Positions 60,001 through 64,000 of a stretch of DNA of 64,000 nucleotides are shown here, piece by piece. Below the pieces are notes generated by a model. The model had not been told where the DNA came from, did no database searches, and was given only the letters and a program-made list of their open reading frames with translations. This DNA comes from Thuidium tamariscinum. Taxonomy: Eukaryota; Streptophyta; Bryopsida; Hypnales; Thuidiaceae. Location: positions 42,437,082 to 42,501,081 of the forward strand of contig OX344751.2 in the NCBI GenBank assembly GCA_947034885.2. The letters run 5' to 3'. A program made the position numbers and the translations under genes. Numbering within the stretch: position 1 is the stretch's first letter; each line of letters begins with the position of its first letter.

Positions 60001-63000
60001 GAATCCAAATAATAATCAGACCAAATAAAGCTCGATAAACTTCAAAAATATGAACAAATACTTCGCTTTGGACGACTGATGTCTAACAAGCAGATTCTAC
60101 TCCATAAAACAAAAGCTATCCTAATAAAAATAGAAAATTTGTGCAATAAATCAGATGTCCACGAGAAAAACAAAAAGGGCACTCGAAGTAACAAAAAGAC
60201 AACCACCCTTGCAAAACTGAAAAATCGTGTGCACATAATGTTACCGCAAAATTAATTCCTCGAATTGCATAGTTAATTTAGTACACTACTTATGTGATGA
60301 TTCTGTGATGATTCTAAACATAAATTCTGGTACGTCGTCTTACTTGCAGAAAACGCAGCCACCAATGGTGGTCGCTTCAGGAGCAACTTGCAACAAGCGA
60401 GTACAACGGCCAGTAACACGATCCTTGGTAAGCAAAGTCTTAGCAGCCCCATTTGAACGCCTCTTGCCCATAGATCGGCGCCTGTCCTTTGTTCCACCAA
60501 ATCGCTGCTCCTGACAGCTGGGACAAAAGAACTCACCAATAGATGAATCTCCTAAACCCAGACAATCTGCCAGAAAACAGTTCAGTGTTAGTATACACCA
60601 ATTCTCTACCTTACGATCCTCTAAATCAATAATCCCATTTAACAAAAGAGTCGCAAAAAGGAGGCATGCAAAGAGCAACTCCATCAGAATAATTGATGGG
60701 TGCGACGAGGAGTACCCAGATGATACGCATTAGGGCAACCAGTGCAAAGCTGGAGATCCCCTGCATCTCCACATTCAATACACTGGTCCAAATGGTCAAT
60801 CTTTGTGCGGGTGATGCCTTCTTGCTTCACGGTCTGTTCGACCACAAGAGACTGAGCAGCATCATGAAGCGAGCGACCATCTGCTAAATAGATGCTGGTA
60901 TACCTGTTCATTCAAAGTTAAATTCGGATCAAGGAGTATTCCCAGTGACAAATCGATACAAAATAGAGGATACACACAAACTGCCTCACGACAAGATTCA
61001 CAAATTTCACTCAACCACTGTTACTCTCAGGTAAGAATCATATTTCATGTGTATGACTAGAAACAACGCCCTTGTCAAATGTTGAGCCTTGGTGCTAATG
61101 TTCGAGTAAAAATATGAGAACAGAAGAAGAAAATCAACGCGCATGAAAAATAAAAAATATCCATGAAGACTTGAATATGAAACTTACGGATTCCTTCGAG
61201 AACCCCAACCAGCATGCTGCTCAAATAAGGAGCAACTAATCTGCAACACAATCCAACACTTAATGAAAAGATAATCTCAACGAGTCAAATGCAAGTAAAC
61301 TCGAATACATACATAGAACCACATAGTACTGATATCCCGAAAAAAATGTATTCCATCTCACATGGCATGCAGTCCGACCTCACAAGAATCCTTATTAACT
61401 ACTGTGTATATAAAGCAGGAGGAATGAACAAAAGAACGGAGTCATACCACTTGATTACAGCAACTGCAGAATATTCCTGATCCTCTTTTGACTCCGCTTT
61501 GGTATTTCTGCACAAATGCAAGGCAATATCAGTAAAACTGATGCTTGAAAATCTAGGAGGATTACGCTAAAATCTGAATCGCTTGCAGTGTATATGCAGT
61601 TCCAGAACACATCCAAGCCAGACAATAAGTCGGCGTAAGTAGCAGGACCAGTATCGAACCTGTCCCTTCACATAGTATCCAAGCTCAGTCTCATCTTCTA
61701 AACCTCCTGGAAGAAATAGAGCTTTGTGTAAATTTGCACCACTTGTTTCTCTGCTGAGAATTGGGGAACTCGAGGTATCCTTCTCCTTCGCAGTGCGGTC
61801 CCTGCAGTAAAATGAAGGTTCAATAATCCCGCATGTCCACAACTGCTATTAACATCTTCATGTCTACCTTAAACCACGGCAAGTGCAAGACATCAAGCAT
61901 GACCTCTTTGCTCACACAAGTTCTTGCAGACAAACCTTGGCAGAGCAGCTCTTCCTTCGTTTCCTCTGACCTTCAATTCACTAACGGGCCTCGGTTTTGT
62001 GTCAAACGGTATCCTAGCTTTGGCATCCAGTGGTATCCTGGGTTTAGAATCAAGCGGCAACCGGGGTTTTGTATCAAGAGATAACCTTGGCTTTATCTCA
62101 ACCAACTCGTTTTGAATCGAGGACTGGTCTCGCGCTCTGATCTTCATGGTTTCACCTCCAACTTCACCAATGGAAGACTTCAGCACATCCATAACGTTTA
62201 CCTTCTGTTTGTTCGCATCCCAGCCGATCTCTAAAATTTCCTTCAAACACTTGCCATTTTCTAAATAGATGAAGTCACTTGGATGCCGTGCTGAACTACC
62301 AGCGTGTTTCTCGAACGCAGAAACGTTTACAACCTTCAACAAAATTCCCCCAGACAGCATCAGCATTATTATGGCTAAACCGACAGATGTATACACTGCA
62401 CAACTACCTCCCTGCTACATCGCACACAATAAATTCTTGAGTAAACCATAACATGCCAACCCTGGGAATCCATGGAGATGATACCTTCAAGCCCTTGCAA
62501 ATGCCGCAGTTACAAAGTACACCTCCCTCTTTAATAATACCCGTTTGCATGACCTGTATCAAATCGGAAATCATTGTATGAGAGAAAACATGAAAAGGTA
62601 GATACTATGAAAATAGAACACACATGCATTCTCAGAACCTCCCCATGATATTGGTAAAAAACACAAAATTAGACACACTCTAAACTCGAAGCATGGACAG
62701 CATCCACCAAGCCATCCCAATATACTCATGAAGAAACAGCCAACAGGACACCCAGAAGCCCAAAGGTTTAAAGAAAGTACATGGCCACCACGTCCGATAT
62801 ATCGCACAGAATGTCCATCAAGCAATCCTGATGCTAACAGAAGTTTGGCTGAAGCTGGAGCTTCCTTCAGTAAAATTTCCTTCATAGGATAAGTCCTTCC
62901 AACAGCAAAGTTTGGAGACGCTTTCAAAGCAATTTCCCCTGGTCCTTTCAAATTTAATCGCATCTGCACCGACCATGCAGAAGGAAGGAACAAACTGTAA

Positions 63001-64000
63001 GCTTCAACAAGATAAATCGCTCCTTCCTTCTATCTAAAATTTAAAATCTTAAGCAAAAACATCACTGTGGAAGTCAGCAACAGAATGACACATTAAGATT
63101 AACTCTCACCTTCAAGCCAGATGACTCAGATTGAGCTGATGTAGCAGCTGATGGCGTGGCAACCTCTGAATCTTGCCTATCCGTGCTGTCATCTCCTTTA
63201 TCACTACCTGATTGTTGAGAATAATCAGGATCCTTGTTCGAAGCCACTTGCAAACTGGAAGGATCTTCGAGTGCCTGTGTACTTGCATGCCTTACTTGTT
63301 GTACATGCAAATCATGTGAGATCATTCCGTTGCTCTGATCATCGACATCAAGTGTCCCCCAAAGAAAGCTATTGGCTCGCTCCAAGTGTTCAGGCAGTTG
63401 AACAACTGGCTGAAACAGTTCTGTAATTTTATCCTCTTCAGAAAGTTCGTTCCTGATATCCTTGCCTTTAATTCCATCATCATGCTCGCTCACAGTCAGA
63501 GGAAATTCTGCTGAAGGGTTGAGTGTTCCATCAACACGACTTTCTGCCACTTCCAATCCAGGGCCTTGCATAATAACTTCAACCATTCTCAGTTCCAGAG
63601 CCTTTGCTGCATCCGCTTTCTCCACTTGCATCTCATCCACCTCACTCATTTCACTTCTCCCGTCAACAACTTCTTCCTCAGTAGTCTTGGCTTGAAGAAC
63701 ACCATCAGCGACAGCTGACTCCTCTATGACTTGACATGCTTTAATAGTATGGGAACCAATCGACAGCGGTGTCAATTGAGCTTCAGATACAGATACTTCC
63801 CCCATTGACGTGGACGAGGCACCTGCAATACGAATTTCACGTTTCATCTCCTTTGAATCTGCCTCACTCGATCTTGAGAGTACTATACCATCATCTAAAG
63901 CTGTGTCAGGCGCAGATTTCTCCGTACCAATCACCACATTCGTCCCTTCCTCTTCTGGCGCATTAACAATAACTTGGTCTGCCTCGAAGTCTAAATGACC
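57085..64000 (-). CDS. IDM1-like PHD-finger/GNAT histone acetyltransferase, 5' part outside window
   Basis: Seventeen exons in consistent phase: >64000-63110, 62963-62781, 62553-62485, 62333-61936, 61801-61660, 61507-61448, 61240-61188, 60903-60716, 60566-60344, 59993-59936, 59622-59566, 59394-59137, 58786-58722, 58552-58502, 58317-58224, 57724-57584 and 57183-57085; 1,009 residues are visible. Order: acidic Ser-rich N-terminal region; Tify-binding-domain-like segment (LLLASGLLDGHSVRYIGRGG, GVLCNCGICKG, FEKHAGSSARHPSDFIYLENG); five KPRxPLDx repeats; a second such segment (GIFCSCCNQV, FEQHAGWGSRRNPYTSIYL); PHD finger (CIECGDAGDLQLCTGCPNAYH, FFCPSC); Cys/His relay (GCVFCK, LLCDQCEREYHVGCL, GEWFCGEDC); GNAT acetyltransferase (DFRGIYCVVL, TALIRIFGRQLAELPLLAT, GHCKALLLSIERLLGVLRVERLALPAA). 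Arabidopsis IDM1/ROS4 has this architecture and acetylates histone H3 to guard loci from DNA hypermethylation. The window edge cuts the first exon. Confidence 0.92.

Noticed and set aside
1..64000. CRISPR arrays, rRNA genes, prokaryotic operons and viral genes
   Set aside because: No spaced direct repeats with unique spacers, no rRNA motifs and spliced eukaryotic genes throughout; tandem arrays here have no spacers.

Overview
The window is nuclear DNA of a land plant. The evidence is spliced genes with GT-AG introns, a plant-type IDM1-like protein (Tify-binding-domain region, PHD finger, GNAT acetyltransferase), an SLX1 ending in a SUMO-interaction-like tail, a DMT transporter with a Ser-rich transit-peptide-like start, and many small non-autonomous DNA transposons (CACTA, hAT and foldback types). 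Short introns, AT-rich intergenic DNA and a fatty acid 2-hydroxylase that still carries a fused cytochrome b5 domain suggest a non-seed plant, perhaps a moss. The species cannot be named from the sequence.

Layout. 0.9-1.6 kb: small zinc-ribbon ORF (+). 2.5-4.5 kb: inverted-repeat elements. 5.2-12.0 kb (-): a broken multi-exon gene whose joined exons read ParB/sulfiredoxin-like domain, beta-class amino-methyltransferase-like domain, low-complexity linker, then FCP1/HAD-phosphatase-like domain and tail. It carries three in-frame stops and one frame shift. 14.1-18.5 kb: AT-rich, no gene seen. 18.5-20.4 kb: tandem array of a 176-bp unit. 22.9-25.7 kb (+): intact 945-residue RNase H-fold transposase-like ORF. 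30.9-33.5 kb (-): six-exon EamA/DMT transporter. 35-40 kb: CACTA-type elements with 3-bp target-site duplications. 41.1-44.7 kb (-): eight-exon cytochrome b5-fatty acid 2-hydroxylase. 48.8-49.3 kb (+): a broken inverted copy of that gene's 5' end. 49.4-51.5 kb (+): SLX1. 54.7-55.0 kb: hAT-type element. 57.1 kb to the right edge (-): IDM1-like gene, 5' end outside the window.

The most unusual feature is a 15-bp odd palindrome, AGGTCGASTCGACCT, found only around two loci: the ParB-methyltransferase-phosphatase locus (introns and 5' leader) and the transposase-like ORF (5' leader and 3' flank). I find no intact copy elsewhere in the window. A shared palindrome set linking a transposase-like gene with a DNA-modification-like gene suggests one mobile-element family or one regulatory system. 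That link is inference. The domain calls rest on motif reading, without a database search.
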